Of a stretch of 64,000 nt of DNA, positions 39,279 through 48,041 are shown piece after piece (within the stretch, counting starts at the first letter, position 1; the number at the start of each line of letters is the position of its first letter). Source of the stretch: Brumimicrobium oceani (lineage in GTDB: Bacteria; Bacteroidota; Bacteroidia; Flavobacteriales_D; Crocinitomicaceae); contig NZ_QFRJ01000001.1 in NCBI RefSeq assembly GCF_003143775.1, forward strand, positions 496,001 to 560,000, in the 5' to 3' direction. The translations under genes were made by a program, and so were the position numbers. The notes beneath the pieces are model-generated. The model searched no databases. It saw nothing but the letters and a program-made list of their open reading frames with translations, and was not told where the DNA came from.

Positions 39279-39372
39279 TTATATTTTTAAAATATTTTGT
39301 GCTTTCAGTTACTAAAAGCGTATTAGTTGTGCATGATAAAATATCTGCTTTGGTGTAACAAATCCAATGCTA

Positions 39373-39404
39373 CAAAATTAAGCAATAATTCACGAAAAAC
39401 GCAA
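39373..39404 (-). promoter_or_regulatory. Candidate promoter of the cold-shock gene
   Basis: On the minus strand TTG (39404-39402), 21 bases, TAATTTTG (39380-39373) fits the Bacteroidota consensus. The 5' leader would be about 88 bases. Confidence 0.55.
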
Positions 39405-39440
39405 ATTATTGGTGTTATTTAATCTTTGCGTGAAAACAAA

Positions 39441-39977
39441 TTAATTTTTAATCCATTCAATTATAGCGGCATCAGTTGGAAGCGTTTTTGAATAATAAAC
39501 TTGTTCTACTTGTCCATTTGCACCGATTAAATATTTTTGGAAGTTCCATTTTACATCAGAGTCCATTTTTCCATTCATTTCTTTAGAAGTCAAATATCCA
39601 TAAAGTGGTGCCATATCTTCATTTTTTACAGAAATCTTGGACATCATTGGAAATGTAACTCCGTAGTTCTTTTGACAAAATGCTGCAATCTCTTGATCAC
39701 TTCCAGGTTCTTGCTTCAGAAAATCATTAGATGGAAAACCTAATATCACAAAATCGTCTCCGCCATAGGTCTCATATAATTCCTGTAATTGCTCGTACTG
39801 AGATGTGTATCCGCATTTTGATGCCGTATTCACAATCATCACTTTCTTGCCTTTAAACACTGATAAACTAATCATTTCACCATCAATTGTCTCAACTTCA
39901 TAATCGTAAATTGTTTTGTTTTGAGCAAAGAGAAGACTTGTAACGGCTAAAAGTAATGTTAAAGTTATTGTTTTCAT
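39441..39977 (-). CDS. Glutathione peroxidase family protein (thiol peroxidase type)
   Basis: A 178-residue exported peroxidase with a signal peptide (TITLTLLLAVTSLLFAQN). The peroxidatic cysteine is in VNTASKCGYTSQYEQL, the catalytic Gln in KQEPGSDQEI, and the Trp-Asn pair in KWNFQKYLIG. The usual FPCNQF block is FPSNDF, so that cysteine is absent, but AAFCQKNYG keeps the resolving cysteine of thioredoxin-dependent family members. It reduces hydroperoxides, most likely in the periplasm. The reductant cannot be told from the sequence. Confidence 0.93.
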   Translation of the reverse strand: MKTITLTLLLAVTSLLFAQNKTIYDYEVETIDGEMISLSVFKGKKVMIVNTASKCGYTSQYEQLQELYETYGGDDFVILGFPSNDFLKQEPGSDQEIAAFCQKNYGVTFPMMSKISVKNEDMAPLYGYLTSKEMNGKMDSDVKWNFQKYLIGANGQVEQVYYSKTLPTDAAIIEWIKN

Positions 39978-40191
39978 TTTCTGTTGTTTTTATGTTTTAA
40001 AAGTTCTGTTATCCATTATTACAATTCTGCAGCATATATGTTTTGCCTAAAGCCATATTCGGTGCTAAATGATTGGATGATTTTTAATTAAGCATTGGTT
40101 GAATTCGAGTAATTTATCGTTCTTCATTAGCGAACTGCAGCTCAACATGGACTTTCTACAACAAATTAAGAAGATAGAATAGGCAGGCTGA

Positions 40192-40728
40192 CTAGCGATA
40201 GAATAATTCTACGGTGGTAGCTCCCTTTCCATATTTTCTGAAGTCAGCATCATAAAAATCGATTCCCTCTTTACCTTCTAGAAATTGACGAATCTCACTT
40301 TTCAACACACCCTCTCCCACTCCATGAATTACCACAAGCTTACGAATACTTTTTTCGCGTGCTTTTCTAAAGAAACGCTTAAATTCTAAAAGTTGGTGAC
40401 TTAACAATTGTCCATTGCTTAAACCTCTTTCACTTTCCATTAATACATGGGTATGCAAATCAATTTCCCAGAAATCTTTATTTTTGGTTATATCCCCAAG
40501 ATCATCGGAATAGCTTACTGTTTCTTCAATTACGTCATTAATGTCGAAATTACTGCTCAGAATATTACTTTGATCACCAATAATTGAGTTTAGATCCTCT
40601 TCCATAAACTCACGCTCAAAGCCGGTTTCGTCTTCAACGATAACAATTTGATCATTTTTGTAGGATTGAACTATTCCTCCTCCAACTTCTCTTAGGAAGC
40701 CAACTTTTTCACCTATTTTGAAACGCAT
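40192..40728 (-). CDS. Smr-domain protein with N-terminal SH3-like domain
   Basis: The 178-residue protein begins with an SH3-like beta domain (MRFKIGEKVGFLREVGGGIV, residues 1-50), typical of DUF2027/Smr proteins of Bacteroidota, followed by an acidic linker and a C-terminal Smr domain (about 88-178): FWEIDLHTHVLM, then KLVVIHGVGEGVLKSEIRQF, the GVGxGxL loop. Smr domains have nucleic-acid cleaving or binding activity, in MutS2 at stalled ribosomes or recombination intermediates; here it is standalone. Its start overlaps the end of the site-2 protease gene by 20 bases. Confidence 0.9.
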   Translation of the reverse strand: MRFKIGEKVGFLREVGGGIVQSYKNDQIVIVEDETGFEREFMEEDLNSIIGDQSNILSSNFDINDVIEETVSYSDDLGDITKNKDFWEIDLHTHVLMESERGLSNGQLLSHQLLEFKRFFRKAREKSIRKLVVIHGVGEGVLKSEIRQFLEGKEGIDFYDADFRKYGKGATTVELFYR

Positions 40729-41659
40729 TGATTATTGAATTGAATTCTATGGCAGTAATTGCATAAGTAGAAAGAATTATTCCTCCAGCCCAAAGGAAAA
40801 GCATAAACAGCTTAAACGCAATTGAGGCATCTTTCTTGGTTGGTGGGAACAAAACTCCATCCACTTGTTTGGCCACGATTTGATTGTACCTTTCCTCTTC
40901 ATTGTACTCTTCTATTTCATTGAGTACTGGAGTATGTTCGATGATAATACGCTTAATTTTGGAATAGGTTTTATTGCTAATATCGTCATAATTTGACTCA
41001 TATTCAATGTCGTCCTCTTTCATGTCCTTACGAATGAGGTACAATTTATTCTTGTTTTTTATACGCAGTCCTAGTAGAAGTCCGAAAATAATCATTAGCC
41101 AAGAATTAAAATATAAACCCACACCAGCAACGGCCAAGGAAGATATCGCGGTAAAAATCAACTGTGCATATTCATAATTATTGAAGAATAAAATTCGCAT
41201 GAGCTGACCACCATCTAATGGGTCAATGGGAATAAGATTCATCACATTTAAAAGAATGAGAATAACTCCCAGTTGAATGTACAATGAGGAAGGTTCAGTC
41301 CAATTATACAGCAGCAAGAAAGCACCCAATAGAATACCAGGTAAAGGTCCCGCGATCACCATCAAGGAACTTTCAATTTGTGAGTATTCTTTTTTTCTTC
41401 CGGAAACCATAGCCCCCATGAACGGAATAAAAAGCATGTTCAATTCTTCGTAATTGAAAAGTTTCATCATTAAAAAATGGCCTAATTCATGAAACAACAA
41501 AACACCTAACAGTATAGCTATTAGATAGTAATCGTCCAATATCAAGGAAAAGGTTATGGCAAAAATAACCATAGAAAGAACAGTCACAGAAATGTGACCA
41601 CCGCTCTTCCGTTTCATTAAAATCGGCTTTTGGGGATATTGTTGTTCAAAATTTTCCAT
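40709..41659 (-). CDS. Site-2 protease family (M50) membrane protein
   Basis: A 316-residue polytopic membrane protein of the M50 family. HELGHFLMMKLF is the metal-binding HExxH motif and LIPIDPLDGGQLMRILFF the DG motif with the third ligand. About six membrane segments follow, with a cytosolic acidic stretch (210-270) and a last segment at 285-305 (KLFMLFLWAGGIILSTYAIT). These intramembrane proteases cut anti-sigma factors or remnant signal peptides; the substrate is unknown. There is no PDZ domain. A well-formed promoter lies just upstream (41670-41700). The Smr gene overlaps its 3' end. Confidence 0.9.
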   Translation of the reverse strand: MENFEQQYPQKPILMKRKSGGHISVTVLSMVIFAITFSLILDDYYLIAILLGVLLFHELGHFLMMKLFNYEELNMLFIPFMGAMVSGRKKEYSQIESSLMVIAGPLPGILLGAFLLLYNWTEPSSLYIQLGVILILLNVMNLIPIDPLDGGQLMRILFFNNYEYAQLIFTAISSLAVAGVGLYFNSWLMIIFGLLLGLRIKNKNKLYLIRKDMKEDDIEYESNYDDISNKTYSKIKRIIIEHTPVLNEIEEYNEEERYNQIVAKQVDGVLFPPTKKDASIAFKLFMLFLWAGGIILSTYAITAIEFNSIINAFQNR

Positions 41660-41669
41660 CTCGTGTCAA

Positions 41670-41700
41670 CAAAATTAAGTTAATTCCAGTTTATACACAA
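41670..41700 (-). promoter_or_regulatory. Promoter of the site-2 protease/Smr operon
   Basis: On the minus strand TTG (41700-41698), 20 bases, TAATTTTG (41677-41670) matches the Bacteroidota consensus. The ATG follows 10 bases after the -7 element, so the leader is very short. Confidence 0.6.
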
Positions 41701-41723
41701 ATTAAATATTATTTTCGTCTCCT

Positions 41724-42374
41724 ATGATTCAAGCCAAAAACATAACAAAGGCATACGACCAAGTAAAAGTACTGAAAGGAATTGATATTTCAGTAAAAGA
41801 GGGAGAACTTATATCCATTGTAGGGTCTTCAGGAGCAGGTAAAACGACTTTACTCCAAATTTTAGGTACACTTGAGCGACCAGATCAAGGAACATATCAG
41901 GTGGGAGAAAAGTTTCCTTTTGAATTATCACAAAAACAATTGGCTCAATTTAGAAACGAATCTATTGGTTTTGTCTTCCAATTCCACCAATTATTGCCCG
42001 AATTTTCAGCGTTAGAAAACGCAATTCTACCCGCTTTGATTCGAGGAAAACAAAAGCAAGAAGCAGAAAAAAGGGCAAAAGAATTGTTTTCTTTTTTGAA
42101 TTTAAAAAATAGAGATCACCACAAACCTTCCGCCCTTTCTGGAGGTGAACAACAAAGAGTAGCAGTTGCTCGTGCATTAATGAATTCTCCTAAGGTGATT
42201 TTAGCAGACGAACCATCAGGAAACTTGGACACAAAAAACTCCGAAGAACTGCATCAATTGTTCTTTAGTTTACGTGAAAATTTTGGTCAAACTTTCATAA
42301 TTGTAACACACAATACGCAGCTCGCAGATATTTCTGACCGTAAATTAGAAATGGCAGATGGAAGATTCATTTAA
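41724..42374 (+). CDS. LolD-type ABC transporter ATP-binding protein
   Basis: A 216-residue ABC ATPase. Walker A is VGSSGAGKTTLLQ, the Q-loop is FVFQFHQLLPEFSALEN, the signature is LSGGEQQRVAVARAL, and Walker B is VILADEPSGNLDTKNS, with the H-loop in FIIVTHNTQ. The EPSGNLD sequence and the size fit the LolD/MacB group, which power lipoprotein release or macrolide and peptide export by LolC/E- or MacB-type permeases. No permease is adjacent; LolC may be elsewhere. It overlaps the next gene by 17 bases and is co-translated with it. Confidence 0.9.
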   Translation: MIQAKNITKAYDQVKVLKGIDISVKEGELISIVGSSGAGKTTLLQILGTLERPDQGTYQVGEKFPFELSQKQLAQFRNESIGFVFQFHQLLPEFSALENAILPALIRGKQKQEAEKRAKELFSFLNLKNRDHHKPSALSGGEQQRVAVARALMNSPKVILADEPSGNLDTKNSEELHQLFFSLRENFGQTFIIVTHNTQLADISDRKLEMADGRFI

Positions 42375-43140
42375 TCTAGATTTCAAGGAGATAAAAGATT
42401 TACTTAATGTAAAGGTAGAACAATTCAACACTGTTGATTTCATTAAAGACGACCCCGTTCTTCTGCCCCACCGATTTCGAAAAAAACAAGACATTGAAAT
42501 CATTGGATTCATCGTTGCATTAATCGCTTGGGGAAAACGTAAGATGATTATCGACAATGGAAATAAGTTGATTGAAATCATGAATCACGGGCCTTATGAT
42601 TATGTCATGAATTATGAAACAGGAATGCTTTCTGAAAAGGCTTTTGTTCACAGAACATTTAATACAGACGATTTAGATTTTGTTCTCCGTGCTTTAAAAA
42701 ATTGCTATTCTCAGCATGAATCGCTAGAGTCTTGGTTTGAACTTAAACCTTCTGAATCTGGCGTTAAACAACGAATAATCAACTTCCGCAAAGCATTTTT
42801 TGAAACGTCACACCAACAAAGAAGCGAAAAACACATCGCTAATCCCGCAAAAGGTTCCGCAGCTAAAAGAATCAACATGTTCTTAAGATGGATGGTCAGA
42901 AAAGACGACAACGGTGTTGATTTTGGAATTTGGAACACAATTGGAATGAACGAACTCAACGTTCCTCTTGATGTTCACACCGGAAATGTTGCCCGAACAC
43001 TTGGATTAATCACAAGAAAACAAGACGATTGGAAAGCCTTGGAGGAATTAATGGAGAATTTGAGGAAAATGGATGCAAATGATCCTTGTAAGTATGATTT
43101 TGCCTTGTTTGGATTGGGTGTTAGCGGGGAAATGAAATAG
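42358..43140 (+). CDS. TIGR02757 family protein
   Basis: A 260-residue protein of the TIGR02757 family: DDPVLLPHRFRKKQDIEIIG, then FIVALIAWGKRKMII, and a C-terminal half with FGIWNTIGMNELNVPLDVHT and RTLGLITRKQDDWKAL. The helix-hairpin-helix look of the second half is like that of DNA glycosylases, and the LDVHT segment corresponds to where those enzymes carry a catalytic aspartate. The family has no proven reaction; a DNA-repair or nucleotide role is inference. Overlap with the LolD-type gene by 17 bases suggests one operon. Confidence 0.85.
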   Translation: MEDSFNLDFKEIKDLLNVKVEQFNTVDFIKDDPVLLPHRFRKKQDIEIIGFIVALIAWGKRKMIIDNGNKLIEIMNHGPYDYVMNYETGMLSEKAFVHRTFNTDDLDFVLRALKNCYSQHESLESWFELKPSESGVKQRIINFRKAFFETSHQQRSEKHIANPAKGSAAKRINMFLRWMVRKDDNGVDFGIWNTIGMNELNVPLDVHTGNVARTLGLITRKQDDWKALEELMENLRKMDANDPCKYDFALFGLGVSGEMK

Positions 43141-43154
43141 AACCAAAGTTCAGA

Positions 43155-43212
43155 GAAAGGATGCCGATAAAAATCGGCTTGGGAGAGTTTAGGAAAACTC
43201 CCTTGTCCTTTC
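43155..43212. repeat. Palindromic unit able to form a three-way junction
   Basis: Downstream of the TIGR02757 gene, GAAAGGA (43155-43161) pairs with TCCTTTC (43206-43212). Inside lie two further hairpins: GCCGAT-AAAA-ATCGGC (43163-43178) and GAGTTT-AGGA-AAACTC (43185-43200) with two flanking G-C pairs. All three stems are perfect. There is no T-run. It may be a REP-like element or an mRNA 3' end structure. Confidence 0.65.
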
Positions 43213-43435
43213 ATCATCCAAAATGATTAGCTTTTTGGCACTCTAAAAAGATCACGTGGAATGGTAATTCATTAAACTGCGGGTAAAATTCAAAATAAGG
43301 AACTAAATTAATAACAAGCTCATCTAAAACTAAATCATTTAAACCTGTATATTTATCTTTAAACTATTGATTATAGTTCTTTTATAAAACAACCTATTGC
43401 ATTAATTTTACTACTGAACATTAAAAAACACTATT

Positions 43436-44599
43436 ATGAAAAATTTACTATTATTAATTTTGGCTGTTATTTCTTTTTCTTTATTCGGTCAAAACAAATT
43501 AAAATCCTCTATTTTAGAAGAATTCAATGGATCCAATTGGTATACAACAGGAGGTGCAGACTTTGAATACGACAGCAATAATAACCTCATATCGATAACT
43601 TATTATTTGTGGAATGGATCTTTTTATCAAGTAAGTTCAATATTAACTTTCTCTTATAATGCTAACAATAAAATTACAGAGCAAATAGTAAAGGTTTGGG
43701 ATAATACTGCCGACGTATTGGAGAATGTAGCGAAGTATGAAAGCAATTATAATGCTTCCGGTGAATTAATTGAGTTTATTACTTTTGAGGAAATAAATTC
43801 TGCTTGGAAGGAATTCAATAAGCAAGAAATTTCTTATCAGAATTCAAAAATTTCTAACATAGATTACAGTTTCAAAGATGCAAATCAATGGAACAATAAT
43901 CGTAAATTAGTTCTTCAATACACAGGTAACAAAATTACTCAAGCAAAAATGTTAACGCTTAATGGTACTTCATTTTGGGAAGATAATTATAGACATATTT
44001 TGACTTACGATTCGAATGATAAAATTAGGGAAAACAAAATTGAGTATTATACTAATTCTGTTTGGACGGACTTTATAAACATCAGTTATGAATTAGATGC
44101 TAACTACAACCGCATTACGGAATACGTTGGAGATACTACGTCTGAACACTATAAAACAACTCATGACTATGACATGTCTGAACAAATGGCAAATTATGCA
44201 CATCCCTTTATAAATAATCAACCAGATAGCTATTTGTTTCAAGACTTTGCACATGTGAATAAGGTTTTATCGAGTACTACTTATAATTATGACACATTAA
44301 CTGGAAGTTATGAGGAAGACACAAGGGTTACACATAATTATAATGAACACCTTGTGCTGAGTGTAGACAATATTCAGCAAATTCAAAAAGTAAGCCTCTA
44401 CCCCAACCCTGCCAATGATTTCATTCAGGTTAAAGGAATCACAAAACCCGAAAACGTTTCTGTTTACACTGTTTTAGGTGTAAAGGTTTTCGATTCTGTA
44501 ATAAAAGAGAATGAAAAATTAGATATTCAAGGATTGAATAAGGGAATGTATTTATTGAAATTTGAAGATGGAAAAGCGCTGAAATTTTTAAAGAAATAA
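43436..44599 (+). CDS. Type IX secretion cargo protein
   Basis: A 387-residue secreted protein with a signal peptide (NLLLLILAVISFSLFGQN). Residues 25-300 are repetitive beta-rich sequence with periodic N/D-rich turns (NLISITYYLWN, YESNYNASGELIEF, LTYDSNDKIRENKIEYYT), resembling the YD/RHS-like or antiparallel repeats seen in Bacteroidota surface proteins. The C-terminus is a T9SS type A sorting domain: VSLYPNPANDFIQVKG, then NVSVYTVLGVKVFDS and NKGMYLLKFEDGKALKFLKK. It should be sent through the outer membrane by the type IX system and be released or attached. Function is unknown. Confidence 0.9.
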   Translation: MKNLLLLILAVISFSLFGQNKLKSSILEEFNGSNWYTTGGADFEYDSNNNLISITYYLWNGSFYQVSSILTFSYNANNKITEQIVKVWDNTADVLENVAKYESNYNASGELIEFITFEEINSAWKEFNKQEISYQNSKISNIDYSFKDANQWNNNRKLVLQYTGNKITQAKMLTLNGTSFWEDNYRHILTYDSNDKIRENKIEYYTNSVWTDFINISYELDANYNRITEYVGDTTSEHYKTTHDYDMSEQMANYAHPFINNQPDSYLFQDFAHVNKVLSSTTYNYDTLTGSYEEDTRVTHNYNEHLVLSVDNIQQIQKVSLYPNPANDFIQVKGITKPENVSVYTVLGVKVFDSVIKENEKLDIQGLNKGMYLLKFEDGKALKFLKK

Positions 44600-44614
44600 C
44601 TATTTTTACTTGAG

Positions 44615-44649
44615 AAAAGCATTCATTTCTTCGGAATGGGTGCTTTTTT
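44615..44649 (+). terminator. Intrinsic terminator of the T9SS cargo gene
   Basis: AAAGCATTCATTTC pairs imperfectly with GAATGGGTGCTTT (A-T, G-C and G-U pairs, one bulge, TTCG loop at 44630-44633), then a T-run to 44649. Confidence 0.75.
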
Positions 44650-44850
44650 ATTTTAATAAACTTATCCTGAAATCAGTTCTTGTCAAAGTCTTGAAATTCA
44701 TGCCAAATCCAACAGAAATATCAATTATATATTTTAATTAATAACTATCTGAATTATCAATGCCTTAATCTCCCTTTATTTGGCTTTTTGATTTACTTTC
44801 GCATTTCCTAAAATCCCATGGATAGAAACATAATTAAATTGAAAATTAGC

Positions 44851-45870
44851 ATGAAAAAAACTCTTATTTCAGTATTCATTTTTTCGCTCTCGTTTTCTTT
44901 GATGGCTCAAGAAAATACAAATAATTCAAATGTCATGGATTCATACAACGAATACACATCACAAACCATTACTTTAAAACCAGATTATGAAGGCGAAGTT
45001 ACTGCAACTCTAATTTCTTCTAATGCTAATGCTGGAAACAGAAAAAGCGTTTTGTATGTTCATGGTTTTATAGATTATTTCTTTCATGGTCACATGGGGA
45101 AAGAGTTCAACGCGAATGAATTTGATTTTTATGCGTTAGACCTGAGAAAATATGGACGTTCTTTAATGGAACATCAGCATCCAAACTATTGTAAAAGCAT
45201 TGAAGAATATTATGAAGAACTGACATTGGCTATTCGTCAAATTCATGAGACAAGTAACGGTGAAGTGATTTTATTGGCCCATTCTACAGGTGGATTAATT
45301 ACTTCCAACTATATGAATTATGGTGAAGAGAAAGACTTAGTAAAGGCCCTTGTCCTTAATTCACCATTTTTTGATTTCAATATGTCCGCAATTGAAAAAG
45401 CAGCTGCTTTAACAGTTTCAAAACCAATTGGTGGACTTTTTAAATATTCCAAAATCGAAGGAGCCCTTTCTCCAGCTTATGCTGAAAGTATTCACAAGGA
45501 CTATTATGGAGAATGGAGTTTTAATTTGGATTGGAAGCCTATCGAAGGGTTCCCCACTTATTTTAAATGGATTGGTGCAATTAGAAAAGGGCACAAAAAC
45601 TTAAAGAAATCGGACATAAAATCCCCTGTTTTGGTCATGCATTCAAGCAGTTCAGAGAGAATTTCAAAATATTCTGAAAAGGCTACACATCAAGATATTG
45701 TGTTGGATATTGAAGACATTAAAAGAGTCGGTGAAAAATTAGGTTCACAGGTAACTTTACTCGAAATTGAAGATGGTTTACATGATTTATTTCTATCCAA
45801 AGAACCTGTCCGAAATAAGGCTTTCCAGGAAATGTTTGATTGGTTAAACAAGCTGGAATCTTCAGAATAG
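44851..45870 (+). CDS. Secreted alpha/beta hydrolase (serine aminopeptidase S33/lysophospholipase-like)
   Basis: The 339-residue product starts at the ATG 44851 with a clear signal peptide (KKTLISVFIFSLSFSLMAQ); a frame from 44818 would add eleven residues in front of it. LYVHGFIDYFFHGHMG is the oxyanion-region HG motif, and the nucleophile elbow is LLAHSTGGLI (GxSxG-type: AHSTGG). LVMHSSSSERISKYSEKATH and LEIEDGLHDLFLS hold the acid and histidine. Family members cleave monoglycerides, lysophospholipids or peptides. It would act in the periplasm. The bidirectional terminator at 45903-45934 follows. Confidence 0.9.
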   Translation: MKKTLISVFIFSLSFSLMAQENTNNSNVMDSYNEYTSQTITLKPDYEGEVTATLISSNANAGNRKSVLYVHGFIDYFFHGHMGKEFNANEFDFYALDLRKYGRSLMEHQHPNYCKSIEEYYEELTLAIRQIHETSNGEVILLAHSTGGLITSNYMNYGEEKDLVKALVLNSPFFDFNMSAIEKAAALTVSKPIGGLFKYSKIEGALSPAYAESIHKDYYGEWSFNLDWKPIEGFPTYFKWIGAIRKGHKNLKKSDIKSPVLVMHSSSSERISKYSEKATHQDIVLDIEDIKRVGEKLGSQVTLLEIEDGLHDLFLSKEPVRNKAFQEMFDWLNKLESSE

Positions 45871-45902
45871 TTGAAATTATTGCAGGAAATACAGTTGCAT
45901 AA

Positions 45903-45934
45903 AAAAGTGCGCTACCTTTTGATAGCGCACTTTT
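45903..45934. terminator. Bidirectional terminator
   Basis: AAAAGTGCGCTA (45903-45914) pairs perfectly with TAGCGCACTTTT (45923-45934) around an eight-base loop, with further A and T on the flanks. It ends transcription of the hydrolase gene and of the delta-60 gene; its last base is part of the stop codon of the delta-60 gene. Confidence 0.9.
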
Positions 45935-46767
45935 CATATATTCTGAATTGCAACTCCAGTTATAAAGTCGTTACCATTTCCAATATTAAACCTCAAATTT
46001 CCTTGACTACCAAATGTTTGGTCTATCGTTCCATCAGTATTCAAACGAGCAATTCCCATTTCAAAAATCTGACTCGAAGACAAAACAAGACCACCTTGAA
46101 TGATTTTTCCATCATTTTGAATCTCTATTTCTTCAATAAATGAAGAAGCCCCAGCAAAAGTGGTGATTGCCCAACCTGAAACTCCAAAACTATTGTCAAT
46201 TGTTCCATCTGTTTCTAATCGTAAAACTGCAAACTCATCGTCATAATACCCCGCCAACAAGATTTTTCCATTGTCTTGGATCCTGAGAGATTGTGTAACT
46301 GCACTCCCTGAATTTGAGATCAATTGAACACCTTGATTTCCAAAAGTTGAATCAAATGAACCATCTGAATTTATTCTAATAGCAGCAAATTCTCCTTTTA
46401 CATCGTTCCAAGTATAGGCAGACATCACAATTTTACCATCATTTTGAAGCGCAATATCAGTTGCAAAAGACTTCGCATTTCCAATTGGAATAACCAAAGT
46501 TCCGTTGTTTGCAAAAGAATTATCCAAACTTCCATCAGTATTATACCTGGCAACAGTTGCTTTGTATGTCGAAGGCTCACCTGCTCTTCCACAAACCAAG
46601 ATTTTCCCATCATTCTGAACTATCGTAGCATTGGAAAAGTTGTAAGTTCCATTAATAACAGTGGTCACAAAGCCATTCTGTCCAAAAGTGGGATCAAGAA
46701 CACCAGATTGTGAATGCACAAAAAATGTGGCGAAAAGACCTAAAATTAATACAGAAATTTGTTTCAT
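45934..46767 (-). CDS. Delta-60 repeat protein, probably truncated at the C-terminus
   Basis: A 277-residue secreted protein with a signal peptide (KQISVLILGLFATFFVHSQ) and five delta-60 repeats (TIGR02608 type): each runs DGSLDxSFGxNG...IALQNDGKI, for example LDPTFGQNGFVTTV and IDQTFGSQGNLRFN. The last repeat stops in the middle: GNDFITGVAIQN is followed by one isoleucine and TGA where DGKI and more repeats would be expected. There is no T9SS sorting domain, which most such proteins carry. Its stop codon lies against the terminator at 45903-45934, so the 3' end was probably lost by deletion. Confidence 0.8.
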   Translation of the reverse strand: MKQISVLILGLFATFFVHSQSGVLDPTFGQNGFVTTVINGTYNFSNATIVQNDGKILVCGRAGEPSTYKATVARYNTDGSLDNSFANNGTLVIPIGNAKSFATDIALQNDGKIVMSAYTWNDVKGEFAAIRINSDGSFDSTFGNQGVQLISNSGSAVTQSLRIQDNGKILLAGYYDDEFAVLRLETDGTIDNSFGVSGWAITTFAGASSFIEEIEIQNDGKIIQGGLVLSSSQIFEMGIARLNTDGTIDQTFGSQGNLRFNIGNGNDFITGVAIQNI

Positions 46768-47145
46768 AATTCTTTACTTTTTTTTTGATTTTTCACAAAT
46801 TTAGAAAATGGAGATTGAGATACTAGATGCAAATGAGAAAACATTGACAACTGACTTCTGCTAGGAATCCAATAATCTCCGTTTTAAATGTATTGTAATT
46901 CTGTATAGAACTCGAAAAGTTCAACTTAAAAACACCAATAAAAATTTATATGCCAAACAATTAAATGAATGTTGTAATTTTAAAAACAAAGAATTTACCA
47001 ATCTACATTAGGCTTTATTAACACTTAAACCTCGCTAAAACCCTCCATTTAGCTTGACTTAAGACATATAAGTTGCTATATTAAGTGCGTAGAAAAATGT
47101 ACATAAAACAATAACGGGAGATTTTCTCCACTCAAATAAAATACA
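46768..47145. other. Intergenic, no recognised feature
   Basis: About 380 AT-rich bases between divergent genes. I see promoters only as weak TAnnTTTG-like matches (TAAATTTG on the minus strand near 46800), and no RNA gene. Confidence 0.45.
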
Positions 47146-47841
47146 ATGAAAAAAATAAATTATTTACTACAAATTAGTTTAGTAACACTTTTAATGTTAG
47201 GCTTTACAAAGGCAACACATGCACAAGACCCTATTCCAAAAGATGGATTTGTTGAACACAATGACGGAAATAGACCTTCTTTGTATGTCAATCTAGACCC
47301 AGAGCCGAAACCTTTAAAAAAAGCTTGGAAGTCGTTTTTAAAAGATAATTATGACTTTAAAATTAAGGGAATCGGTTTTTTATCGAATAAGGATTTACTT
47401 TACAAAGAGGATGTAATTATTGAAAAACTGTCTTCTAAAAGAATGAATTTTTATACCCAGATTGTAGAAAACGAAGTGGGTTCAGAAATGAAAGTGTTTG
47501 CCTCATTTGGTTATGACATTTATATAAGCAAAACTGAAACACCTGAGGAATACAAGACTATGAAAAGGATGCTTAGCGAATTTTTGAATTCCTATCTTCC
47601 AGATTATTACAAAGACCAGGTCAAAGACACTGAAAAAAAAGTGAAAGACTTAAGCAAAGATGTTAAAGGGCTAAACAAGGATATTTCAAAAAATAATAAA
47701 GAAATAGAGAACTTAAATGAGGAACTTGAAGAACTGACAAAAGAAGCAGCAGAAAAAGAAGAAGCACTTGAAAAAGCCAGTATAAAGCTAGAAGAAAGAC
47801 AAAATAAATTGACCAGGATAAAGAAAGCATTGAAGAATTAA
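47146..47841 (+). CDS. Secreted coiled-coil hypothetical protein
   Basis: The 231-residue protein has a signal peptide (KKINYLLQISLVTLLMLGFT, cleavage near HAQ) and a globular part (25-155) with KAWKSFLKDNYDFKIKGIGF and ASFGYDIYISKTETPEEYKT. The last 75 residues form a heptad-rich coiled coil (KDLSKDVKGLNKDISKNNKE, then EELEELTKEAAEKEEALEK). No family is recognised. It would be periplasmic or attached to the outer membrane, possibly as an oligomeric structural protein. Confidence 0.75.
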   Translation: MKKINYLLQISLVTLLMLGFTKATHAQDPIPKDGFVEHNDGNRPSLYVNLDPEPKPLKKAWKSFLKDNYDFKIKGIGFLSNKDLLYKEDVIIEKLSSKRMNFYTQIVENEVGSEMKVFASFGYDIYISKTETPEEYKTMKRMLSEFLNSYLPDYYKDQVKDTEKKVKDLSKDVKGLNKDISKNNKEIENLNEELEELTKEAAEKEEALEKASIKLEERQNKLTRIKKALKN

Positions 47842-48041
47842 GAAATCAACATAATTCTCAAAAATAAAGGAGCATTCATTTTTTAGTGGAGGCTTTTTTA
47901 GTAAAATGCTTTCTGTAAGTTACTGATGGTGCAGTTCATTTAGAACCGATAAAGTGTATGCTTTCAGGAATTTAAAAATCTAAAAATAATATCCTTAGGG
48001 TTTCCACCTGAAAATTATCTGAATTGCTACCTTTGACAAAC

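Noticed and set aside
45871-46143. Plus-strand 90-codon frame
   Set aside because: It is antisense to the delta-60 repeat gene and starts in the terminator region.
48024-48041. Upstream TTG start of the DMP19-family gene
   Set aside because: A normal ATG follows and a possible -7 promoter element overlaps the TTG region.
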